Assembly: GCA_038131165.1 (NCBI GenBank)
Contig: JAYPOZ010000007.1
Location: 13,048-77,047, forward strand
Length of the DNA stretch: 64,000 nucleotides
Reading direction: 5' to 3'
Origin: UBA6544 sp038131165
Lineage (GTDB): Bacteria; Pseudomonadota; Alphaproteobacteria; UBA8366
The position numbers were made by a program, and so were the translations under genes. The notes beneath the pieces were generated by a model that did not search any database, was not told where the DNA came from, and saw nothing but the letters and a program-made list of their open reading frames with translations. Below, in pieces: positions 50,987 to 58,366 of this stretch (position 1 is its first letter; every line of letters starts with the position of its first letter).

Positions 50987-51844
50987 ATGCTGAATTTTGA
51001 GCCTCTACACCCGCGTTTCGGCGCGCGCGTTACCGGCGTCGACTTGAGCCAGAAATTGGATGATGAGCTTTTTGCCGAACTGCGCGATGCCTTCGCGCGC
51101 CATTCCGTTCTCGTCTTCCCGGACCAACCCCTGAGCGATGCCCAGCAAATCGCGTTCAGCCGGCGCTTCGGGCCTCTGGAAGCGACCAAGGTCGGCTCTT
51201 ACGGGGCCGGGACCCCGCTCGTCATCCTCAGCAATGTTGCGGAGGACGGCAGCATCGTGCCGGATGACCACCGCCTCAACATGGTCCACAAGGCCAATTC
51301 GCAATGGCACAGCGACAGTTCGTTCAAGCAGACACCGGCGCTCGCTTCGATGCTTTCCGCCAAGACTGTGCCGCCCGAAGGCGGCGAGACCGAGTACGCC
51401 AGTATGATCGTGGCTTGGGAAGATCTGTCCGAAGAAACGAAAGCCAAGATCGACGGGCGAATCGCACTGCATCATTTCGCCACGTCGCGGAACCGGATCG
51501 ACGGAAAGCTGATGACCCAGGCGGAGTACGACGAGCTGCCGCCGGTCAAACAGGTGATGGTGCGGGAAATACCCGAGACCGGCCGGAAGGCGCTCTATGT
51601 CGGCTCTCACGCAGGCGCCATTATCGGCATGCCGGATGCGGAAGCCCAGCCGCTGATCGAGGAATTGATCGCCTTCGCGACCCGTCCGGAATGCGTCTAC
51701 CGCCACGAATGGCGGGAGGGCGACGCCGTACTCTGGGACAATCGTGCCGTCGTCCACCGCGGCCGTCCCTTCGCCCGCGACAGGCACGCGCGGGTCATGA
51801 TTCGCACCACCATCGCCGGCGAGGGCCCGACGGTACGCGACTGA
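50987..51844 (+). CDS. TauD/TfdA family 2-oxoglutarate dioxygenase, TfdA-like (copy C)
   Basis: This 285-residue oxygenase has His108 and Asp110 in QWHSDSSFK and distal His257 in AVVHRGRPF, with Arg in HARVMIRTT for 2-oxoglutarate. QWHSDSSFKQTPALASMLSA and GGETEYASM are close to TfdA, the 2,4-dichlorophenoxyacetate dioxygenase, more than to TauD. It lies 72 bp after the dimethylglycine-dehydrogenase-like gene on the same strand and may belong to the same transcript. The substrate is likely an aryl- or alkyl-ether-type or amino acid-like acid; not determined. Confidence 0.9.
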   Translation: MLNFEPLHPRFGARVTGVDLSQKLDDELFAELRDAFARHSVLVFPDQPLSDAQQIAFSRRFGPLEATKVGSYGAGTPLVILSNVAEDGSIVPDDHRLNMVHKANSQWHSDSSFKQTPALASMLSAKTVPPEGGETEYASMIVAWEDLSEETKAKIDGRIALHHFATSRNRIDGKLMTQAEYDELPPVKQVMVREIPETGRKALYVGSHAGAIIGMPDAEAQPLIEELIAFATRPECVYRHEWREGDAVLWDNRAVVHRGRPFARDRHARVMIRTTIAGEGPTVRD

Positions 51845-51917
51845 CCCTCATATTCGTGCCGTCTTGCGGCGGGCCTCTTTCTCCCGTTTGTGGGTGAGAG
51901 CCCGGGCAAAAAAAGAC

Positions 51918-52775
51918 CTAGTGCGGAACGTCCGTGCCCTTGATTACGGTGCGGTGCAGTACCCGGCGCTCCTTGGACATGCCGTAATTGGCGATGGCCC
52001 GGTGCAGGAGGCACCGGTTGTCCCACATCACCAAATCGCCGAGCCGCCATTTGTGCGAATAGACGAAACGATCTTGCGTCGCAAAGGCCTGTAAATCTTC
52101 GAGAAACTGGCGACCCTCGGCCTCGCGGCCCTCGATATGCGAGGTATGGGTGCCGAGATAGAGCGTCTTGCGACCGGTCTCCGGATGGGTGCGGATCAGG
52201 GGATGGGTCACTGGGGGCCGCTCGCGCTTTTCCTGTTCGCTCGCCGGTTTGTTGCCCGTATTGCGGCGGTTCGCTTCCCAACTATGGACCACCTTAAGGG
52301 CAGCGTATTCCTCTTTTTGTTCGTCCGACAGCGCGTCATAGGCCATGTACATATTGGCGAACTGAGTGTCGCCGCCGGCTGCCGGCAAATCCACCGCGTG
52401 CAGCAAGGTCGCGAGCGAGGGATGCGCGTGATAGGACTTGTCCGTGTGCCAGAAGTAATTGCCGTGGGTCAGCGGTTTATAGGTCGGATTGCCGTCCGCA
52501 TCGAGATTGGCGACCTGTTGTACCAGCGGCATCTTGCTGCCATCGTGACGGCGGATCACGTGATCTTCGAGCTCGCCGAATTGCCGGGTAAACGCTTCTT
52601 GCTGGACCGGGGTCAGTTTCTGATTACGGAAGACCAGGATAGAATGCTCCAGGAAAGCCTTCCGGACCGCGTCTTGCGTCTCGTCGTCGAGAGGTTTCGA
52701 GAGGTCGAGGTCCGTAATCTCGATGCCGCCGATATCGGAAATCCGCGAAACCGTCTTGAGTGCAATGTCGTTCAT
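51918..52775 (-). CDS. TauD/TfdA family 2-oxoglutarate dioxygenase (copy D)
   Basis: This 285-residue oxygenase has His110 and Asp112 in FWHTDKSYH and distal His258 in CLLHRAIANY, with RRVLHRTVI as the 2-oxoglutarate arm. It shares RTHPETGRK, HIEGREAEG and the 'HKWR.GDL...DNR..LH' block with copy F at 55728, so the two are recent relatives. It follows the PEP-mutase/ICL-family gene by 78 bp on the same strand, suggesting that it hydroxylates a compound that the lyase then cleaves, or the reverse. Confidence 0.9.
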   Translation of the reverse strand: MNDIALKTVSRISDIGGIEITDLDLSKPLDDETQDAVRKAFLEHSILVFRNQKLTPVQQEAFTRQFGELEDHVIRRHDGSKMPLVQQVANLDADGNPTYKPLTHGNYFWHTDKSYHAHPSLATLLHAVDLPAAGGDTQFANMYMAYDALSDEQKEEYAALKVVHSWEANRRNTGNKPASEQEKRERPPVTHPLIRTHPETGRKTLYLGTHTSHIEGREAEGRQFLEDLQAFATQDRFVYSHKWRLGDLVMWDNRCLLHRAIANYGMSKERRVLHRTVIKGTDVPH

Positions 52776-52853
52776 TGGAACCTCCGCCCGCTGTTGGGGA
52801 CTTCTGTTATAATCTATCCCGACACGCCGTCGCGGAAAAGCTCCGCGCCATCC

Positions 52854-53753
52854 TCACCGTTTACCCCATTTCTTGTCTTCGACGGTCTGCTCCTCGATCT
52901 CGTAATAGGCATCGAGGCCGATCAGGTCCTCGACCGACTGGCGGGCGTCGACCATTTCGTCCCAAGACATGCCTGTATATTCCCCCGCCTCGCGCATCTC
53001 GACGAGCGCCCTGCGGGCGAAATGCAGACTGACCAGCAGGAAGAGTTGAGCATCGATACAGGCCACGTACCCCATGTCCTGGAGTTGTTTCATGGAATAG
53101 ACCGGACGGCCTTCGCGGTTGCCGCGGCTCTGGACGTAGACCAACGGAATGTCGCATTCCTTCGGCGCACGAGCCGCGTCCTCGTCGTTCATTGGAAACA
53201 ACAAGCCCATATCGGCGCCGACCTCGGCGCACATGTTCACCCGGCGTACCGCCTCATCCAATCCGTCGAACCGGCAGGTGTCCGTGCGCGCAATGACGAC
53301 GAAATCCGGATCGTGTTCGTCGCGCGATTTGCAGGCCCATCGGATCTTATCGACCAGTTCCTCGGCTGGAATCGCATGGGCCACGTATTTGTGGTAATGC
53401 GCGCGTTTCGGGAAGAGCTGGTCCTCGATATGAACGCCGGCGACGCCTGCATTGATGAACTCCTTGACCGTGCGCGTCACGTGCAGCGGCTCGCCGAAAC
53501 CGGCGCCCGCATCGCAGACTACCGGCGCCGAGATCGAGCGCGCCACAGCCTCCGCGGTCTCCACCTGTTCGGTCATGGTCAGCAACGGCTCACTGACGGC
53601 CCGCGAGCCGCCTGTCACGTAGCCGCCGACATAGGCCGCATCGAACCCCATATCCTCTATCAGCCGCCCGCCGAGCGGGTAGTAGACCGCCGGCATATAG
53701 AGAAAGTCCTTTTCCTTCAGCAGGCCGCGCAGCCGTGTCGTCGCTCGTTCCAT
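52854..53753 (-). CDS. Isocitrate lyase/PEP mutase superfamily lyase
   Basis: This 299-residue TIM-barrel enzyme has CDAGAGFGE (the metal-binding Asp loop), GVHIEDQLFPKRAHYHKY and VIARTDT. The loop PKRAH replaces KKCGH of methylisocitrate lyase: the Cys is changed but the Lys and His stay. The family cleaves 2-hydroxy-acids to pyruvate/glyoxylate plus another acid (methylisocitrate, 2,3-dimethylmalate, oxaloacetate). Beside LeuC/LeuD-like and MmgE/PrpD genes a dimethylmalate- or methylcitrate-like substrate is attractive, but this is inference. Divergent from copy E at 53840. Confidence 0.88.
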   Translation of the reverse strand: MERATTRLRGLLKEKDFLYMPAVYYPLGGRLIEDMGFDAAYVGGYVTGGSRAVSEPLLTMTEQVETAEAVARSISAPVVCDAGAGFGEPLHVTRTVKEFINAGVAGVHIEDQLFPKRAHYHKYVAHAIPAEELVDKIRWACKSRDEHDPDFVVIARTDTCRFDGLDEAVRRVNMCAEVGADMGLLFPMNDEDAARAPKECDIPLVYVQSRGNREGRPVYSMKQLQDMGYVACIDAQLFLLVSLHFARRALVEMREAGEYTGMSWDEMVDARQSVEDLIGLDAYYEIEEQTVEDKKWGKR

Positions 53754-53839
53754 AATCTTCGTCTCCCCGTTTTGCGCCCCTTTGAAGCGCGTCCATGCCG
53801 CAATAACTATAGTCTCAGGTTAAGCGGAGGAAATTCATT

Positions 53840-54919
53840 ATGGCGAAAGACCCACGTCAACTTGGCGGCAGCCCGGACTCTCCCGTGCATGTGGACCTGC
53901 CATGCGCCTGGTACGGCGAAGATCTGGCGCAGGACGATTCATGGGTTTGGCAAATCCAGCCGGAGCATATCGACGAACTCGATGCGGCCTTGCGCCGTTC
54001 GAAAGAGGCGGGCCTGTCGGAACAGGAGGTCTCGAAGGTTGATTTCCCGATCCCCGGATTTGCGGCCGAGCTCAAGCGGATGCTCGACGAGCTCGAGTAC
54101 GGCCGGGGCTTCGTGCTGATGCGCGGGTTCCCCGTCGAGAAGTACGCTTACGAAGACCTGCGCCGCATTTACTGGGGCATCGGCACGCATGTCGGCATGG
54201 CCGAATCCCAGAACATCAAGGGCGAGTTGATCCAGGAAATCCGCGACTATGGTTTCGATTATTCGAAGAGCGAACACCGCGGCAGCATGAGTTCGGCCGA
54301 ATTGCGCCCCCATTGCGACATTACCGATATCGTCGCCCTGCTGTGTCTGCGGACGGCCAAGTCGGGAGGTAAAAGCACCATCCGGAGCGCCATGACGATT
54401 TACAATGAGATTTACGATCATCACCGCGAATACCTCGCGGCGCTTCACAAAGGCTTCCATTTCGAACTTGACGGCAAAGGGCCGACCGGCGAGCCGGATG
54501 AAGTCACCCACCGGATTCCGGTATTCAGCTGGCATGACGGCTATATCGCCTGCCGGTTCAATCAAAAGGCCATCGAAGGCGGCGCCACCAAGGCCGGCGA
54601 GCCGCTCTCGGAGCTCGAACAGGCGGCGGTCGACTGCGTCGGGCAGATCGCCGTACGAAAGGATGTCGAACTCTCGATGACCTTCGAGCCGGGAGACATC
54701 CAATGGCTCAACAACTCGGTCATCCTGCATTCGCGCACCGATTTCGAGGATTACGATGATCCGGCCCAAAAGCGCCTGCTGCTGCGGCTCTGGCTCAACC
54801 ATGCCGGCGCTCGGCCGTTGGATTACGATTTCGCCAATAAGGCGTTGAATGGCGCGCGAAAGGGCGTCCGTCCGCGCCAAGCAACCTATAATCCGGAAGA
54901 ACTGTTGAAAATCGCCTGA
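53840..54919 (+). CDS. TauD/TfdA family 2-oxoglutarate dioxygenase (copy E, long form)
   Basis: This 359-residue oxygenase is longer than its five relatives because of an N-terminal extension (about 85 residues with SPDSPVHVDLPCAWYGEDLAQ). His158 and Asp160 lie in RPHCD, distal His297 in VILHSRTDF and Arg in QKRLLLRLWL. It resembles the 'TauD-like, HCD' subgroup in having H-C-D rather than H-S/T-D. AGCGGAGG is the ribosome site. The HpcH aldolase gene begins 17 bp after its stop, so the oxygenase likely makes the aldolase's substrate. Substrate unknown. Confidence 0.9.
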   Translation: MAKDPRQLGGSPDSPVHVDLPCAWYGEDLAQDDSWVWQIQPEHIDELDAALRRSKEAGLSEQEVSKVDFPIPGFAAELKRMLDELEYGRGFVLMRGFPVEKYAYEDLRRIYWGIGTHVGMAESQNIKGELIQEIRDYGFDYSKSEHRGSMSSAELRPHCDITDIVALLCLRTAKSGGKSTIRSAMTIYNEIYDHHREYLAALHKGFHFELDGKGPTGEPDEVTHRIPVFSWHDGYIACRFNQKAIEGGATKAGEPLSELEQAAVDCVGQIAVRKDVELSMTFEPGDIQWLNNSVILHSRTDFEDYDDPAQKRLLLRLWLNHAGARPLDYDFANKALNGARKGVRPRQATYNPEELLKIA

Positions 54920-54936
54920 CCGAAAGGAACTGTTAC

Positions 54937-55719
54937 ATGGCCGAGATCGTCAACATCGCGAAACAAAAGCTAGAGGCCGGCGAACTCGCCATCGGCGTCG
55001 GCCTGCGCATGACGCGCGTGGTCGAGATCGGCAAGATGATGCGTACCGCCGGTTACGACTGGCTGTTCATCGACATGGAGCACAACTCAATGTCGATCGA
55101 TACGGCGGCGCAAATCTCGGTCGCCGCGCAAAGCGCCGGAATTACGCCCATCGTTCGGGTGCCGGGCTTTCAGCATTTCCACGCCAGCCGCATTCTCGAT
55201 GCAGGGGCCCAGGGCATTGTCGTCCCCCATGTCGACGATGTTCAGACCGCGAAAAACATGGTCGAGAACGTTAAGTATCCGCCGATCGGCAGGCGCTCGA
55301 TCACTGGCTCGCTGCCGCAATTGGACTTCGTGCCGACGCCTGTGGATGAAGCGACGAAGGCGATCAACGACGCGACTCTGTTGATTGTCATGCTGGAAAC
55401 CGAAGAGGCGGTCGAGAACGCGGAAGCCATGGCTGCCATCGACGGCATCGACGCCTTGCTTTTCGGCACCAGCGATCTGACCATCGAGATGGGTATTCCG
55501 GGGCAGGCAGGCGACCCGCGCGTCGCCAAACACTACGAGACCGCTGCGGCGGCCTGCGCCAAACATGGCAAGTTCCTCGGCATGGGCGGCATTTACGACC
55601 CGGCAATCATGAAGGACTACGTCGCGATGGGCGCCCGGCTGATCCTTGCCGGCAACGATGCCCCCTTCCTGATGAAAGCGGCGAAGGAACAGGCGGATAT
55701 TGTGCGGGGTATGGGGTGA
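54937..55719 (+). CDS. HpcH/HpaI family aldolase
   Basis: This 260-residue class II TIM-barrel aldolase has FIDMEHNSMS (metal-binding Glu), DAGAQGIVVPHVD and a metal-binding ETEEAVENAEAMAAIDGIDALLFG segment. HpcH and relatives cleave 2-keto-4-hydroxy acids to pyruvate (or another keto acid) and an aldehyde with a divalent metal. It shares a unit with TauD copy E, so a hydroxylated keto acid from the oxygenase would be cleaved here. Ribosome site AAAGGAA. Confidence 0.9.
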   Translation: MAEIVNIAKQKLEAGELAIGVGLRMTRVVEIGKMMRTAGYDWLFIDMEHNSMSIDTAAQISVAAQSAGITPIVRVPGFQHFHASRILDAGAQGIVVPHVDDVQTAKNMVENVKYPPIGRRSITGSLPQLDFVPTPVDEATKAINDATLLIVMLETEEAVENAEAMAAIDGIDALLFGTSDLTIEMGIPGQAGDPRVAKHYETAAAACAKHGKFLGMGGIYDPAIMKDYVAMGARLILAGNDAPFLMKAAKEQADIVRGMG

Positions 55720-55727
55720 GGGTTGCT

Positions 55728-56558
55728 TTAGACCGGTACGTCGCCCTGTAACAATATCCGCTGCATCACTCGGCCTTCCGTCATGTCGTAATCCTTGTGC
55801 GCCACGTGCAGGACGGCGCGGTTGTCGCAGAACAGCAGATCGCCGGGCCGCCATTTGTGCCGATAGGTGTTCTCGGGCCGGATCACGCGGTCCAGGAGCG
55901 CATCGACGAAAGCGCGGCTTTCTTCCGGCTCACGGCCTTCGATTCGGTCGAGCTTTCCCGGATGGACGTAGAGCGCCTTCCGTCCGGTCTCCGGATGGGT
56001 GCGAACCAGGGGATGGACCGGCAATGTCCCGAACTTCTCTCTCGCGTCGTCGCTGATATAAGCGAAATCCTCTATCGTGTTGACGGTTTTCAATGCCGCT
56101 AAATTCTGTTGCTCCTCGGGTTCCAGAAATGCGTAGGCGTCATGCATATTGGCGAAGCTCGTATCCCCGCCCGAGGACGGCAGCTTGACTGCATAGAGCA
56201 GGGTATATTTTGGCGGTCGCGCATGGTTCGTGTGGTCCGTGTGCCAATCCCGGCCTCCGAAAGGAATCACCCGGCCATGCTGGTCAGGCGGCATCGCGCG
56301 GCTGTCGAGTAGGGCGATCTCCGGATGTTCCGCCATCAGGACGTCGGTCAGGTGTTGCTCCATCGTCTCTCCGAAAAGGCGCGCCACGGCCAGCAGTTGC
56401 GCCGGGCCGAGCGTCTGGTCGCGCACCACCATCACCAAGTGATCGCGCAGCGCCTGCTTCATCGTGTCGAATGCGTCTTTCGGTACCGAGGTGGACAGGT
56501 TCGCGCCCGTCACTTCGACCCCAATCGACTGGGTCAGCGGTTTCACCGTCAAGCTCAT
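55728..56558 (-). CDS. TauD/TfdA family 2-oxoglutarate dioxygenase (copy F)
   Basis: This 276-residue oxygenase has His106 and Asp108 in DWHTDHTNH and distal His251 in AVLHVAHKDY, with RVMQRILLQ as the 2-oxoglutarate arm. The start at 56558 is preceded by GGAGGG; the longer frame overlaps the upstream gene without support. It is closest to copy D at 51918. It ends a minus-strand run of MmgE/PrpD, LeuC-like, LeuD-like, TusA and PLP-dehydratase genes, but is separated from the last by 64 bp. Confidence 0.9.
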   Translation of the reverse strand: MSLTVKPLTQSIGVEVTGANLSTSVPKDAFDTMKQALRDHLVMVVRDQTLGPAQLLAVARLFGETMEQHLTDVLMAEHPEIALLDSRAMPPDQHGRVIPFGGRDWHTDHTNHARPPKYTLLYAVKLPSSGGDTSFANMHDAYAFLEPEEQQNLAALKTVNTIEDFAYISDDAREKFGTLPVHPLVRTHPETGRKALYVHPGKLDRIEGREPEESRAFVDALLDRVIRPENTYRHKWRPGDLLFCDNRAVLHVAHKDYDMTEGRVMQRILLQGDVPV

Positions 56559-56622
56559 GGCGCCCTCCCACAGGAATCTTGGATGAGAATAAAGATTGAT
56601 GCTCGCCGACGAAGGGCAAAGG

Positions 56623-57594
56623 TCAGGCAATGAGGTGCGCCGGGTCCGTGTTGCTGCCGCAGACCAATACCGCGACCCGTTCGCCTTTCTCCGGGCGATA
56701 GATGCCGGAGGTAAGGGCCGCCATTGCGGCAGCGCCCGCCGGTTCGACTACGACCCGCAGGTCCCGCCAAAGCCGTAACTGAGCGGCCCGGATGGCGTTG
56801 TCGTCGACCAGAGCCAAACGTTCGATATAAGCCTCGGCGATTTGAAAAGCGTAGGACCCGATGCGTTTGGCGCCCAAGGCGTCGGCTGCAATTCCGCCGA
56901 CCTCGACATCGACGGGCGCGCCTGCATCCCGCGCCGCGTGCAAGGTGGGCGCCAGTTTCGGCTCGACGCCGACGATCCGGGTCCTGCCTTGATGCCAGGC
57001 CGCAATGCCGCCGATAAAGCCGCCACCGCCCACGGCGACGAGGATGGTGTCGAACGTGCCTTCCTGTTCTTCCAGCTCGCGGGCCGTCGTGCCTTGTCCG
57101 GCGACGGCCTCGGTCTGATCGTATGCGTGGACGACCAGAGCGCCGATCGTGGCCACGCGGGCTTCGCTTGCCGCCAAAGCTTCGGCGTAGTTCTGCCCGA
57201 CGATATTCACCTGTGCGCCGTAGTCGCGGAGACGCGCGATCTTCACGGGCGAAGATATCTCTGGCACGAAGATATCCGCTTGGTATCCGAGCTCTCGCGC
57301 CGCATAGGCGACCGCGATGCCGTGATTGCCGCCGGAGGCCGCGTTGACGCCCGCCGCCGGCACGTCGCTGGCGAGCAGTCGGTTGAAGGCGCCGCGCGCC
57401 TTGAATGATCCGGTGTGCTGCAGACATTCGAGTTTCAAGGTCACCGGGAAATCCAACCCCAGATCGCCCGCCGCCAGCGATATGGTCGGCGTGCGGCGGA
57501 TGTAGGGTGTGATCCGCTCCGCCGCTGCCTCGATCTCGTCTCGGAAATCCTCAGGTTTCATGGAGCGACGTTCAGGCGCCGCGTCGGATGACAT
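56623..57594 (-). CDS. Threonine/serine dehydratase-like PLP enzyme
   Basis: This 323-residue fold type II PLP enzyme has the PLP lysine in QHTGSFKARGAFNRLL, the phosphate loop VAVGGGGFIGGI and SGGNHGIAVAYAARELG. It removes ammonia from threonine, serine or a hydroxy-amino acid to give a keto acid; no C-terminal ACT domain is present. Two starts are possible, 57594 (GGGG upstream, overlapping TusA) and 57561 (no ribosome site); the first was kept. It lies between a TusA-like and a TauD gene, so it may feed a keto acid to the pathway, or use a product of it. Confidence 0.85.
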   Translation of the reverse strand: MSSDAAPERRSMKPEDFRDEIEAAAERITPYIRRTPTISLAAGDLGLDFPVTLKLECLQHTGSFKARGAFNRLLASDVPAAGVNAASGGNHGIAVAYAARELGYQADIFVPEISSPVKIARLRDYGAQVNIVGQNYAEALAASEARVATIGALVVHAYDQTEAVAGQGTTARELEEQEGTFDTILVAVGGGGFIGGIAAWHQGRTRIVGVEPKLAPTLHAARDAGAPVDVEVGGIAADALGAKRIGSYAFQIAEAYIERLALVDDNAIRAAQLRLWRDLRVVVEPAGAAAMAALTSGIYRPEKGERVAVLVCGSNTDPAHLIA

Positions 57595-57796
57595 AGGTGA
57601 ACACCCCGTTGGCTTCGGTGTGCTCCACCATCTCGTTCTCGGTCGTGTTGCAGAAATGCGTGAAGTCGATCACCGAAGCAGGGTCGGTGGCCTCGACGGT
57701 CAGTACTTCGCCCGGTTTCATGTTCTTCAGCAGGCGGCGCGTTTTCAGCACCGGCAGCGGGCAGGCCAACCCCTTGGTATCGAGAAATTCATCCAT
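57572..57796 (-). CDS. TusA-like sulfurtransferase
   Basis: This 74-residue protein is a TusA-family sulfur carrier. It has the CPLP motif (LACPLPVLKTRRLL), Cys12 being the persulfide carrier, and a closing FTYVIRRG. E. coli TusA delivers sulfur to tRNA thiolation and other pathways. Its place between LeuD-like and dehydratase genes is unusual and points to a dedicated sulfur-handling step in this operon, although a chance insertion is possible. 60 bp from the LeuD stop; overlaps the next gene. Confidence 0.85.
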   Translation of the reverse strand: MDEFLDTKGLACPLPVLKTRRLLKNMKPGEVLTVEATDPASVIDFTHFCNTTENEMVEHTEANGVFTYVIRRGA

Positions 57797-57856
57797 GACA
57801 ACGGCTTATTTAAGGTGCCGAGGGGTAAGAGAAAAGAGGCTAGCGCGAGAAACCGG

Positions 57857-58363
57857 TCACTCGGCGTCTTCCAACAGTCCCTCCGCCTGCAGGACCGGGA
57901 CGACTCCGCCAGCTTCCGCGATGTCGAGCAACGCTTGCGGCACCGGCTTTCCGACCGTCCCGTTGCCTCGCGTCAGATTGCGGACGGTCCCCGTCGCCCA
58001 ATCGACCGCGATCCGGTCGCCATCGGCGATCGCGTCTACCGCACCCGGGCAGGGTAGGACGTGGACGCCGTAATTGACGCAGTTGCGGAGGCCGAGGCCA
58101 TTGAAAGTCTCGGCAATGACGCCGGCGACTCCAAGACGCGCGAAGACATTGCCGATCGGCCGGGCCGAACCGAGGCCGAAATTCGTACCGGCGACGACGA
58201 CGTCTCCCGGTTGAACCACGTCGCTCCATCCGGGGCGGTTGGCGGAGAAGCAATATTTGATTTGCTCTTCGACCGGCAGCAGGAAGGCGGCACCGGGCAG
58301 GATAAGGTCGGTGTTGATGTCGTTGCCGAATACCCAGGCGGTGCCTTCGATTTGCAAGGCCAT
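57857..58363 (-). CDS. LeuD-type (aconitase small subunit) hydro-lyase
   Basis: This 168-residue protein is the small (swivelling) subunit of an isopropylmalate dehydratase-type hydro-lyase: GNDINTDLILPG, PGDVVVAGTNFGLGSARPIG and ETFNGLGLRNCVNYGVHVLP. With the LeuC-like large subunit encoded 3 bp upstream it forms an Fe-S dehydratase that adds water across a double bond. The surroundings (MmgE/PrpD and a PEP-mutase-family lyase) suggest a substrate other than isopropylmalate, for example dimethylmaleate. Confidence 0.9.
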   Translation of the reverse strand: MALQIEGTAWVFGNDINTDLILPGAAFLLPVEEQIKYCFSANRPGWSDVVQPGDVVVAGTNFGLGSARPIGNVFARLGVAGVIAETFNGLGLRNCVNYGVHVLPCPGAVDAIADGDRIAVDWATGTVRNLTRGNGTVGKPVPQALLDIAEAGGVVPVLQAEGLLEDAE

Positions 58364-58366
58364 GAT

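Noticed and set aside
51860..51910. Hairpin-like CGGGCCTCT...GAGCCCGGGC with an A-run between the convergent TauD copies C and D
   Set aside because: The stem is interrupted, and the A/T-run is on the wrong side of the stem for either strand, so a terminator is not supported.
52137..54119. Long plus-strand frame across the TauD copy D and the PEP-mutase-family gene
   Set aside because: It is antisense to two clear genes and has no recognisable domain.
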